This document shows positions 39,950 through 50,816 of a stretch of 64,000 nucleotides of DNA, piece after piece. Both the position numbers and the translations under genes were made by a program. The DNA is taken from NCBI GenBank assembly GCA_022266195.1, contig WHVY01000005.1, positions 7,254,001 through 7,318,000 of the forward strand, written 5' to 3'. Each line of letters opens with the position of its first letter. Position 1 is the first letter of the stretch. This DNA is from Tetranychus cinnabarinus (Eukaryota; Arthropoda; Arachnida; Trombidiformes; Tetranychidae). Below the pieces are notes generated by a model. That model was given only the letters and a program-made list of their open reading frames with translations, ran no database searches and was not told where the DNA came from.

Positions 39950-40540
39950 AGTAACTGCCCAAAGTGATTACAGTTAGTCTGTTTCTATCAAGAATGCGAG
40001 GCAACTCCGCTAACTAGGCAGACATGATGGTGAATCAATGACTTTTGCTTCGCGCGAGGTTCTGTCTTCATAATACAAACGAAACTTTGCTATTAACTGT
40101 AATTGAAGATGAAAATTTCAAGATTTTAGTGGTTGGAGCTTCGATGTTCAAAGCGCAATAAAGCGAGAATCCCTAGTAACAGAAGGTTTATACTTTGTTA
40201 GAGAAATTTTCAAAGGTTGGAAATTATGCTTTTAGATGACATCTAAAATGGGTGAATGGCCTTGAACTTAAAATATGACAAACCAGTAACGAAGAAACTT
40301 AATCTTAGGTTTATCGGTCAACCATAAGCTGATTAGAAGCCAAAAGCAAACTCACCTTTAGCTGAATTGCCTTGCACATTAAAGGATATTAAAGCATTTT
40401 TCAATTCTAGGAAATATTTAGTCGAATAACCGAATGACCTCAAATGATCCTTAACTCGATACTGAGAAACTCATTTTTTTGCTAACATTAGGTCGAGATG
40501 CCACTGCAATCTGAATGAACCCAATCGACGCAGAAAAATT
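39950..40540. other. GC-richer island with coding-like frames on both strands, probably old mobile DNA
   Basis: On the minus strand around 40.1-40.0 kb a frame reads LIAKFRLYYEDRTSREAKVI after a TTACAG acceptor. On the plus strand around 40.1-40.23 kb another gives FSGWSFDVQSAIKRESLVTE and ends GWKLCF. A GAATGGCCTTGAAC sequence at about 40.25 kb resembles the dispersed repeat family. No single intact gene fits, and a degraded transposon is the simplest reading. Confidence 0.35.
40356..40461 (-). CDS. Candidate internal exon on the minus strand
   Basis: Between a GTTTCTCAG acceptor and an AAAG|GTGAGT donor, the minus strand is open for 106 nt. It encodes YRVKDHLRSFGYSTKYFLEL and then KNALISFNVQGNSAK. 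It exits in phase 1 with a G, which would complete the first Asp codon of the Ig exon at 29230. The protein itself lacks the Cys and DxG signature expected before that exon, and it lies in a block that looks like mobile DNA, so a link to the Ig gene is speculative. Confidence 0.22.
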
Positions 40541-43443
40541 AATTGACTGCTAAGAGAGGAAAAATTTATTTCCATTTTGATTCTCTGCAAAATCTGTTGT
40601 TCTGCATGAATCAAGTTGAGGCGATATTTTTGGTTGCAATTAATGAGTCAAATAAAATGAATAATAATGTATTAAAATGTATCAAAATCGATTATTTTTT
40701 AAACTTTAAATTTTACTAAATAATTGAAGCTATTCAGAGTTAAATTGGTGGTAAAATTTTCAATTACCATTAATAGTTAAAAGTCAATAGCATAACTTGT
40801 TTCCTGAAGAGTGCAACTAAAGACTAATCACTATTGAATGATATCGATTTTTGTCTCTATTTGTTTTTTTCGTGTAATTCAATCAATTTTGAAATTGAAT
40901 TTTTCCATTTCCTTGCCTCATCTGTTGGAATATTCATTACAACCTGAATTGAAAAGGAACGAAGAAAATTGGCATTTTTTTAAACTAAACTCCCAACTTG
41001 ATTGAGCAAATGATTAACATAATTTCATTGTGAATAGCAGACAGAATGATATGATTTACGCATTTCATTTGGAAATGAAATTATCAAATGAATTATCTTT
41101 TCTTGGGAGTGAAAATAACTATAAATTCATGTTAAATGTTATGGAAATAAGAGTTTATAATATTGATAATTGATCGTTTCAAGTTTCATTTTTAGTTGAA
41201 AGAAATGAATCATTTCGTGTTTCATTTCAATTTCATCTCATTTAGCTTCTTCACCAGTTCAACGTTTCTCAATGAATTTTCACTTGTAATTCATTCTTTT
41301 GTTTCAAGTTTCTTCATTGAAAGTTGTCTCAATCCTTTTGCACATTATTATTCGATGTCATTTCTTTTCTTGTAATGTTCCAAGTACCATGAAATGGTAT
41401 TATATCGAAGGATTAATGTTACGGAAAAGTTGAGCAAACAGAAGAAGAGATTAATTTTAATAAGTTTACTTAAAAGAAGATGATAAAAGCTTAGCCAATC
41501 AAGTGAATCATTTTTTTATTTAATAAACAATAGCGAGAATGAAGTTTTCAGAATCAAGAAAATGAGAAAAAAGAAAAAAATTGAACCATAAAGTTACTTT
41601 GAACATTACGTTCTGTTGTCCTTTGATTGAATCATGAACTTCGATTGTCTTTTAAATGAAGAAGAATGGTCAATCATGAAGAGATTGGCAAATGATTGGA
41701 AAATCGAAATAAATTTTAAATTGATTATCATGGAAAAAGTTCATCACGAAGACATCAATTAAGTTGAATGACATAAACATTTTGATGAAGTTATTCTGTT
41801 TGATTAGTTCTCATGAATTTGATGTAAAGTTGGGGCAAAACGAGTCGAGAAAAAAGAGAAACATTTTGTTTGCAGAATTTTTGGTAACCTCAAAGGTTCA
41901 TCTGATTTTGACAGAGTCCATTGATGGTTGATGCTGACCACACAATTATCCCATCAACTGGTGACCTCAATCATGCAACAGTAAACTCTCTTTTGAATAA
42001 CTTTAAAGTTCCCATGAGATGCATTTTCACATCTTTCGATTAGAGTTGAACTAATAAATTGTGGAAACTCTAGTTTTTGCTGTTTAACGCATTTCCTTTG
42101 CAACTGATATCTGACGAATCTGATGAATGACGAATGAAGTTGCAAGTTGAACTTGAGAAAAGTCTTTATAGAAGTTCAGTTTAACCCGATCTAACTTCAA
42201 ACAACTTCTAGAAACTATTCGAATGCTAAAAGATCTCTTGATTTTCATTCTTAGCTTCGAAAAGATCAATCCATTTTGTGAACCTCCATTCAATATTAAA
42301 CTGTTCATTCTGTTGCATATTTGACATGCAAGTTATTGTTGAATGTGATTGAAAATCATTTCATTTTACTGTTATTAAGGGAATGTCGATTGTTTCTTGA
42401 CGCTAATCTTCATGATAATCATGTTGATTGTCATCAAATTGAATCTTTGTTTGCTCATTTGTCTTCCTTTACTTTTATCAACTTGTCAAAAGTCAACTGA
42501 GAAAATAATATGAGACTTATAACAATAATAGCCGTAATAATGATACATTTACAAGGCATTATTGCTATCATGATATTAATATAACAGGAAAAGTAAAGCG
42601 TAATTTGATTGATTTGCATAAAGATTACATTCTGTTGATACATTATTGAAAGTTGAGCGATAAATTGACGAGCCAAAGTGGTGTAACAAAAGTATTACAA
42701 GCTCTTGAATTTATAATATTAATAAATGATGAAAGTAAAAGGGTAAAGTTAATTAATTTACTTAGTTTGATTTAAGGTTCAACTTGAGTAAAGAATGAAC
42801 AAGAATCATTTTTCACAATCAAAATTAAAGTTGCAATTGAAGATTAACAAGAGTTATAAATCTCAATTAGCGGCCATTTGGCGCACTTTCATCTGATAAT
42901 CTGATTTGACGGTTGAACATTGTTAATGGTTCATGGTTTTCTCAGATAATTCAACGATAATTAGAAGAGAATTGAAGATGAAAATTTATCACTATTAATC
43001 TAAATTCATCTTTCATAACTAATAACAAGCTAATAAAGAGTTATTATACCTAAAAGTACACATGAAAATGTTACTTTGTTGCTCAAGGAAAAGTGAAAGG
43101 TAAGAAGAATGTGAAAGCAAATAATGAATCGAAACATTATGGAACATTGTAACTTCGAAGCAAAAAAACGCAACATTGACTCTCTTCTGTATCAAGTTCA
43201 ACTTTTGCAAGGTAAACATGATGAGAAAGGAATAGGAGAAGAAAAGTAATACATTTTTTTGGGTTTCACTGTTGGCTCATCTTGTTGCAAGTTATTGTCC
43301 TTTTGTCTTCAGATTTCTCCATCTTCTCTGTTCATTATCCTAATCACGATTGATTTTGTTGATTGTGCAGTCCAGTTGAGAATCGATCATTTATTTTGAT
43401 TAATACTTTCCATTGCATCTTCAATCCACATTTCTGTTGTCAG
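40541..43443. other. Non-coding, AT-rich
   Basis: Nothing above chance was seen on either strand. Confidence 0.45.
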
Positions 43444-43589
43444 TCACCGCGAAAACTCACAGATCTTGTTCCGCTTTCAGCAACTCTTCAAGAAACTCTT
43501 CAGAAAATAGTTGATACAATGCATGGAGACCTCAAAATAAAGCCTTGTTTCTGCTTTGGAGAGGTCGTGATAATTTTGATGATTAATAG
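43444..43589 (+). CDS. Candidate internal exon, faintly DEAD-box-like
   Basis: After the acceptor TTCTGTTGTCAG, the plus frame is open for 48 codons plus two bases to an AATAG|GTAGGT donor. It starts SPRKLTDLVPLSATLQETLQ, then KIVDTMHGDLKIKPCFCFGE. The order LV-x-L-S-x-T-x-E, a helix with KIV, GDLKIK and a Cys-rich strand resembles motif Ia and the following strand in eIF4A-type DEAD-box helicases, but the defining PTREL and GG are not present. A downstream TTCATGTTCAG acceptor at about 43.65 kb would lead to a stop within a few codons. It could be a decayed helicase copy or a chance frame. Confidence 0.25.
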
Positions 43590-46246
43590 GTAGGTTCAAC
43601 GATTTTCTTTGCATGCTTGGTCGGTGATTTTATTTAATGTGTTCATGTTCAGATTAAGCGCCTTTTATTGAAACTTGGTTCTAAGCGCAAAGATCGATAG
43701 TTTGGTTGAGCGTTTTAATTCAATTTTCAAGTTGATCGTATTATCGTTTTTACTCAATGGTTAATTGTGATCCTTTAAGAGCAACTAAAAGTGTCTTTTG
43801 TTGGACTATTTGCTGTTAAGAGTGTCAACTGTTTGATTTTAATCCCAATTTGTCCATCGTAATTGCTCTCAACAATTGAGACACAAAGGGATTAAAGTTT
43901 TTTGATGGATCGGAAAACAATTGTTCAATTGTCACCTTTGTGCTTCCTATTGTTGATAGCTTTTTGTTTGGTAAAACAGATTCTAGCCTTAAGCTATTTC
44001 CTTTTAAAATTTAATTCTGACCATTTATTCCATAATTTTTGACCATAGACTAAACTACTTTGGAATTATTAGCAAGAAGAAAATGGATGGAAATAGCAGA
44101 ATAAATGTGGAGAAATCTTCAAAGGAAAATATCGCCATTGATCTAGCCATGAATGTCTAAATGCTCAAATCACTGATTGTTGCTGATTCGAAAACTAATA
44201 GAAGCATATCAATATCCAATCTTCTGCGAAATTTCATTTCGCTGGTTAACCTTTTTCAAAAAATGCAATTCGTTTCAAAGTTGCTCTCACATGGTAAAGT
44301 TATAATGAACACGATAGCAATCAAAGGCGATATATTAAAGTTTTGCCATTATTTGATCATCAGTTGCGTTACAATGAAAAAAGAAGTTTCAAAGTAGAAA
44401 AAAGTGAAAATATGAGAAAAGTTGTGAAAAAATTTGAATAAAAATTGTGCGATTTTATCATAAACATTAAAAGATGAAAATGATTGCAACAATTTTCACG
44501 CTTTAACAACTTTGAATGATTCATTTTTTATCAAATTTACCAACAGATATTTCTCATTATTTATTCAGTAACAAGAGCGGAAGAAGTTAAAGAGAAAAGT
44601 TGAAAAATAAGTTTTGTTATCATTTACAGCTTGAGTTGTTCATTAATTTGATAAAATCAGTTTCAGTTTATCATTTGAATATCAACCTTTTGATATTCAC
44701 TCTTTTGGAAAATATCAAATTGACATTCCCATTCTGTCCACTCGATTCATAATTCAATCAACAATTGAAACTGCAAATTTATCTGTTCAAAAGTCGAACA
44801 TAAAAATAGAAAGAAATGATGAAAAGAAAAGAGAAAAAAGGAAAAAAAGAAATTCTCCTTCAGCATGATGAGTAGCTATAAAAATTGACTCCCAATAATC
44901 GTAATATTAGTCGACGAAGAAAAAAAGAATTCAAATGGAAAATTAGAAATTCGGAAATGCAGCGAACAAGCAATATGCAATTCTGAATAAATTTTTCTTC
45001 TTTTGATCAACTCTTTTAGATACAATCAAATTTCAACTCTAGTTCATGATACATGAGTCGAGCTAAACATTTCTCGAGTTTTCTGCTGAATGTTGACTTC
45101 ACCTTGAAACAGTTTTGCTCAACAAGAAGGTTGTCATGTCAGCAGAGGTGAGAGTTGAATGAAGTTGCATGTAAAGTATCATGAAATATGTAAATTGTTG
45201 CTCTGTTTTGGAGAAGAAGAAAAAAAGTCTAAATGTTCTGGTTCTTGATGTTTCAAATTGACTTGAACTTCGATAGTTCATTTTTATTTACAATTTAAAC
45301 GAAGATGATAATGTTTCTCATTATTTTCCTCATTCAATGGAAACTGCGAGTTTTCTGATGATGTGATAAGAAGAGAAGAATATGAAAAATATCATTTCCA
45401 TAATGTAATTTAGATTTATCTTTATTATAAAATATATTAGTGACACTGATAATGGTGAATATACTGATAGAAGAGTGATGTCGACGAAGATGGGAATCAT
45501 GATGAAAAGAGTGAGAATTTCTTGAGTTCTCTTTTCCTCTTAAAGTGACTTGTTCAAGGTGAGGAGAGAGTTCAATTTTACAGGGAAAAAGTGCCTCAGT
45601 TGTGTTCAGTAAGCATGATAAATGAAAATATTTTTCAACTTTTTTTCGCTCTTCCTTTTGCTCTTTTACCTTGCTTCAGCTTGTTGACTTTTCTCTTTCT
45701 TCATCTTCTTTTCATTTTGTTTCTGTTTTCTTTCCATTATAACCAGAATAAAATGCATTTTTTCCTCGAAAAATATGATGATTAGAATTCATGTCAAAAG
45801 AAAAATAATGAAGAGAATTTTGAAATATTTTAAAATGTTGAAACAAATGTTACTAAAGTTAATAAGATTAGGTTGTCTCTGGGAGAGAATCATATTCATC
45901 TCACGGTGAGAAGGGTGTTCATGTCAATGATGAACTTTTAATGAATTCATCAGTTGATGAAAGAGTTGAACTTTCATTGGAAGAGTATTAAGAATTGAAA
46001 TTAAAACTCTTTTTTATGTTCACTTTTACGCTGTTGTATGGTCAAGTTTTCAAGGTTTGTGGGAAAAAATAAAACTGTAAATAAAATCGATTGAAAGTTT
46101 TCAGGAATTGGATTATCGGATCAAGAATAGAGAAAAAGAAGCGTAAAAGAAAAAATGAAAGTCATTGGATGATGAGCATTTCGAAACAAAGTGAGGCTCC
46201 TCAAGCGATAAAAGGTTTTCACGCAAATCCATTCCAAATTCCTTGT

Positions 46247-46720
46247 CTTTTCGAGTCAAACATAATTCCAAAAATGCATTTTTCATGTGTAAATACAGAA
46301 AATATCTAAACCAAAAAATTTCGCCTGAATAAGACCAAAATAGTAACTCAAAAAACTCAAAAAATCAAATCAATATAAATCTTCTAATGAGAATCTTCGA
46401 TTATGATCAGAATTTTTTCTTTGAAACGAAACTGAACTGATCTGTAATCTCAATTTTAAGAGTTGATTTATATCAAATTTCTAATCTTTTCAAGTCAAAC
46501 ATAATTCGAAAAATGTATTTTTCATAACGAATACAGAAAATATTCAAACCAGAAATGTCTTTTAAACAAGCGAACAAAAATGAATCACAAAATCAGAAAA
46601 TCAAAACTTCTGATCGATATAAATCTTTTAATGAGACTGTCGATTTTCCTTGAAATTTCACTTTGGTTGGAAATAAAAGTTGAACTGATATTCAATTTCA
46701 ATGTTACGAGTTTTCAAAGT
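46247..46720. repeat. Diverged tandem duplication, 239 bp unit
   Basis: Unit 1, about 46247-46485, and unit 2, about 46486-46720, share CTTTTC(G/A)AGTCAAACATAA, then TACAGAAAATAT, ATATAAATCTT, AATGAGA and AACTGAACTGAT in the same order and spacing. The offset between the units is 239 bp. Many substitutions separate them. The block is AT-rich and non-coding as far as I can see. Confidence 0.7.
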
Positions 46721-49119
46721 CAAGTGATTGTAAAGGTCAATATGGAAGATGAGAAGTTGTTCAGTTGAACTCGTGTTCAATAGAACGATTGAGAAAAGAA
46801 AACTGGAAGAAAAGTAGAGACGAAGTTTGATGGAAGGGAAGAAACGATAATGGAAACAGGAAGGCAAATGATATTGTACTTGAAAATAGGAATCAGTGAA
46901 CCATGAATATCATGGTTATTATATTCTATCATATACATTATTGTGTTTATTGTATTTTTATTATTCACTCCTACGATTGTCCAATATTTACAAACGATAA
47001 AATAAAATACGATTGTGAACATTTCCAATTAGATAACAGATAATAACATGTTACCTTATTTTGAATCAAATTACTGAACAACTTTCGAGTTTCGATTCAA
47101 CTTTTTCCAAGATAATGCATTTTCTTGTCCACATTTGATTCTCATATATTTTTGCATTCAATTTCCAGACGAGACTCTGAATGGATATTAAATTTTTCTT
47201 GGTCTTTGCCTTTTCAAAGTTGCCTTTTGTTTTCATTTGTTTTTGAGTACAAACTCGACAATTTGTATTCAACATTTTTCCAGCAATAATGTTCATGTGC
47301 TTGTTCAACTTTTCAGACAAATTCATCTACAAATAATATTCTCTTTTTACTTCTTCTCTTCATTTTCTTCGTTTTACAATTCACTTTGGACAGTAACATG
47401 ATAAACTTTTTCCCTTCTTATATTGACATTTACAAATCCCTTGGTTCACATTAACGGTCAACTAATGTCCATACAAAATAGAAGAAAAGAAAAGGCTGAA
47501 ACTCTCGAACAGTTGAAACGAATCTTGAAAATCTTCTGTAGAAAGAAAAGTATGCACACAAATTCCTTTGAGGTTAGTATTTCTTTTTTTCTCTTCTTTT
47601 TATTCTTTTACCATTTTGTTCGTTCTATTCTATTATACATACATGATTATATTCAGATTCTCAGTACAAGAAACGTAAGCGAACGAAAAGAATGAAAGGA
47701 AAGAACGAAGAGAAAAGAAGAGCAAGAAAACATGGAGAACAAGAATTTCGACTATAACTGGTTCTTTCAATCTTGAACAGAGAAAAAAAATTTCTAAAAA
47801 ACAAAAAATTCACTTCGAAATTCAAATACGATAAAATTACAAGCTAGGAAAACGAACAAAAAAGAATGAAAAAAGAAAACTTCTGAAATCGAAAACTGAC
47901 ATTTTCTGATTATCTATGCAGTTCAATTGAAGTTCATCTGAAACTCAACCGAAAGCTTATTAGAATGCAATTTTGATTCGTTAATGGTTCGGGTGATAAT
48001 CTGAGTTTTGAAAAATCATTAAGAATTTAATAACTTTAACAACAAAATGAAAGATTACAAATTTTCAGGGATTGGATGGAAAGAATGTTCATTTTCAGAT
48101 AACAGTAATATCAGTTTCATTGTTTTCGATTTTGTTTTTTGTTCGCCAAATAATTATTAGCGATATTTTTGGACCTTTTCTTCTTCTGCCTCCACCATAA
48201 TCATTATCATGATCGTAAAAGTACAAAAAGCGAAAAGAAATGAACGTTGTTAAAGCAGTAAACGAAACCAATGAGAATCAAATGAGGCATCAAATTGCAT
48301 TCTGTTGACTGATAAAAACTTTTCAAATATCTAAAGTTAATAAATTTTTTCTTCGCAGAATATTTTTCCTTTTCATTTTGGCTTTTTTTACTTCTTTATA
48401 TTAAATCAAATATTATTTTCATTTTACAGTCTTTCCAGTCTTTTCTTTTATCTTTTATTTCATTCTCCACAACAAAATAGTGAAAAAAGAACTATCGGTT
48501 TCAACTTTTTTATTAGTTTTTTCTGCTCTTTTGAAGCTATTCTTAACATTGCGCTCTGAATCATTCATATTTACTGTTGCAATCTAATCTCAACATATTT
48601 CTCTTCTCACTTCTAAATGTTAATGCAAGGAGTTGAACTTTATTTTCATATCATTCATATTCTGATTACTGCAATTATAATACCAACGATCATTCAGATT
48701 TATTATACTTCGATTGTTCAATGCAAAATGGAACATGATAAGCTAAGGAATCAGTGAACGATAAAGAAAAGTTTTTAGATCAACTTTAATTTGCAAGTTA
48801 TGCACAGTTTTGTGACAATAATTCAGTGGTTATGATGAATGGTACCATTGAATAAAAAGTCAGAAATTAGAAGCCATTCACCCATTGATTCAGTAAACAT
48901 CAATATTGCGGTTAGTGTGAAGAATGTGATAGAATGAAGAACTTTAGCTGCATATTCGTTGATTCGGTTGGAGATTTATCGAGTAGAATAAAGTTCCCCT
49001 CGAATATGAGCTTCTTTGAAAAAAAATATAGAATCTATACAATATATAAAGTCAAAGTATCAAATTTTTGCGTCAAAATTGTGGCCAAACTGAGCGGGTT
49101 CTAAGAAAAAAAATTACAC

Positions 49120-49133
49120 AGGGCGAAAGCCCT
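49120..49133. other. Short GNRA-loop hairpin
   Basis: AGGGC-GAAA-GCCCT forms a perfect five-pair stem with a GAAA loop. A second hairpin, ACGATCA-GTCA-TGATCGT, lies at 49407-49424. Both are in the GC-richer stretch on the 3' side of the nuclease remnant. No larger known RNA fold is evident. Confidence 0.4.
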
Positions 49134-49740
49134 AATTCAACTACAACGACGAAAAATAGGAAACCTCACCTCAGAATTCAGATCTCTGAGAAATTCATGA
49201 AAATAGAGATCTTATATAAAAATTGTTCGAAAATGCGTGTGAACAAAGCCACTCGCAAGTGATGGACAATTTAGTGGACAATTTTGTTGAGAAAAGTTTC
49301 TTTAAAAAGTGATGTTGTTTGATTTGGTTGATTTGGTAGATGTGTTGGATTGGGAGGTGGACAATACCGTGAAAAGACGGTTAGCATGGGTGGTTAAAAG
49401 AAATTTACGATCAGTCATGATCGTGGCTCAGCTTGTATTATATAATTAATTAGTTTGGAAATATGTTAATATTCATTCATTTTACGGTGCAATTTATTTC
49501 ACAATTTGATTTTGAATTGGTCATGTTTATTAAAGCTAAATAAAAAATATTTATCTGCATAATTTTTCGATTAAAAATTTTCTGCTTATACCACACAACT
49601 TTAATCTGGAGGTACTTCTAGTCTATTCGCTCAGTTAAGTTTCAAGGTACTTGCAGGTTAATTACAAACATATAAGGTACAACTTGGATTGAGTTATGAC
49701 AACAAAGGTATGGCCTGAAATATTTTTTACCAGATAAGCT

Positions 49741-50580
49741 TCAAATGCTTTGGTGGCATATTTGACCTTTCCAAACTCGCCCAGCTAAGTGCCGGTGTTG
49801 GCGGAAAGGTGCTCGTCTTATTTGAATATCTTCTAGCTGAAACTCGCTAGCAATAACAATGTGATCTGATGATATCGTTTGAAATTCTTCCAACTCTCGT
49901 CGAAATCCAATATTTTTTGTGTGCAAGATAAAACCATACCTGGCAACGGTTTCATCGATACCAAAATAAGTGTTACCTGTACTCAATGACAGCAAATGGA
50001 ATTCAGATATTGAGTTTTTTGAATATCGATCATGACCAACTGATGAAAGGTCAATATCCGCGTTGAGATCACCTACGATGAACAGAGTTTTGACACCATC
50101 AAAATATCTGTTGTCAAGATCGTATCCACCATGCAGTAAGCGTGAGACCAAACATCTCATAGTGGAACAGTATGTCACTGACGCACCTCTACCCATACGA
50201 GGAGAACTAGGGGTGTTTATCAATCTGATTCGGGAAGCACGACTGCCTGGATCATATTATGTATTAAAAAGATGTGATGCTGAAGGGTCGGTTTGATGCT
50301 GGAGACAATCCTCTATTTGATAGTGCTCAACTTCAATCTTCGTTTTGGTTTCTCGTAGGCACAGCATCTTGATAAAACTCATTGGATGCATTCCAAACAC
50401 TTTTACGTACCTCTTGTGACCCGATGAATAGGCGACCTTGGTTTGCATATTTATGAACACAATTTTTAACTCAATAAAAAGTTCTGAGCTTTGACGTATA
50501 TTAGAAGCTACAACAAAAACGTTGATAATATTTGCTGTAGCTATTACAAGAGAACAAAAATAGAGAAAAAACCTTCTCAC
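49741..50580 (-). pseudogene. DNase I-like nuclease (EEP fold), broken by an in-frame stop
   Basis: One minus-strand frame runs from about 50580 to 49741 with a single TAA at 50257-50259. That gives 107 codons, the stop, an 11-codon bridge and then about 160 codons, which is the longest open frame in the window. Before the stop, NIR at about residue 27 and LCLRET at about 73-78 match the N-terminal strand and the catalytic-Glu strand of endonuclease/exonuclease/phosphatase proteins. In the second part, FIVGDLNAD (residues 48-56 counted from position 50223) and SSDH (118-121) match the metal-site Asp/Asn and the terminal Asp-His of DNase I. The total length, about 280 residues, suits a stand-alone nuclease, and no reverse transcriptase follows, which argues against a LINE. 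The upstream codon is GTG and no ATG is available. A pyrimidine tract ending in CTACAG just before 50534 suggests an upstream exon instead. No good intron removes the stop, so I call it a decayed copy, though a small intron is not excluded. Confidence 0.55.
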
Positions 50581-50751
50581 GCCTAATGAGGATATTCAAG
50601 AAAGAAGAAAACAAAAGGAAGGGCTCATTGTTTCATTGGTGCATTTGTTTATTATTTCTTTATGATCTTGTTTATTGTAAAGCAAAACAGTTCAACATAG
50701 TGTTAAAAATGATCTCTAAATGTCGTTAGCAGTCAAATAAAGAATTGCCTT

Positions 50752-50816
50752 GAATGACCTTGAGCATTGTAAATTATGGTTTTTCAGTCTGCGGAAGCTC
50801 ATAGTTCGACTTTGAG
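50752..50816 (+). repeat. Dispersed repeat, copy 2
   Basis: It contains GAATGACCTTGAGC, then TCTGCGGAAGCTCATAGTTC, closely matching copy 1 at 20337. It lies just upstream (5' side on the minus strand) of the nuclease remnant at 49741-50580. Confidence 0.6.

Larger units (their letters stand above)
43590..49740. other. Mostly non-coding, AT-rich
   Basis: It holds the 239 bp tandem duplication and the hairpins near 49.1-49.4 kb. A pair of plus-strand frames around 44.08-44.40 kb, separated by one TAA, has no motif and is within chance length. Confidence 0.45.

Noticed and set aside
44081..44397. Two plus-strand frames in the same phase separated by one TAA
   Set aside because: Together about 105 codons, but without a motif, splice signals or GC shift; compatible with chance.
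50063..50296. 77-codon plus-strand frame inside the nuclease region
   Set aside because: It lies antisense to the DNase I-like frame and has no motif.
49741..50580. LINE retrotransposon endonuclease
   Set aside because: No reverse transcriptase or poly-A tail follows on the minus strand, and the GDLNAD...SSDH context fits DNase I-like nucleases better; still not fully excluded.
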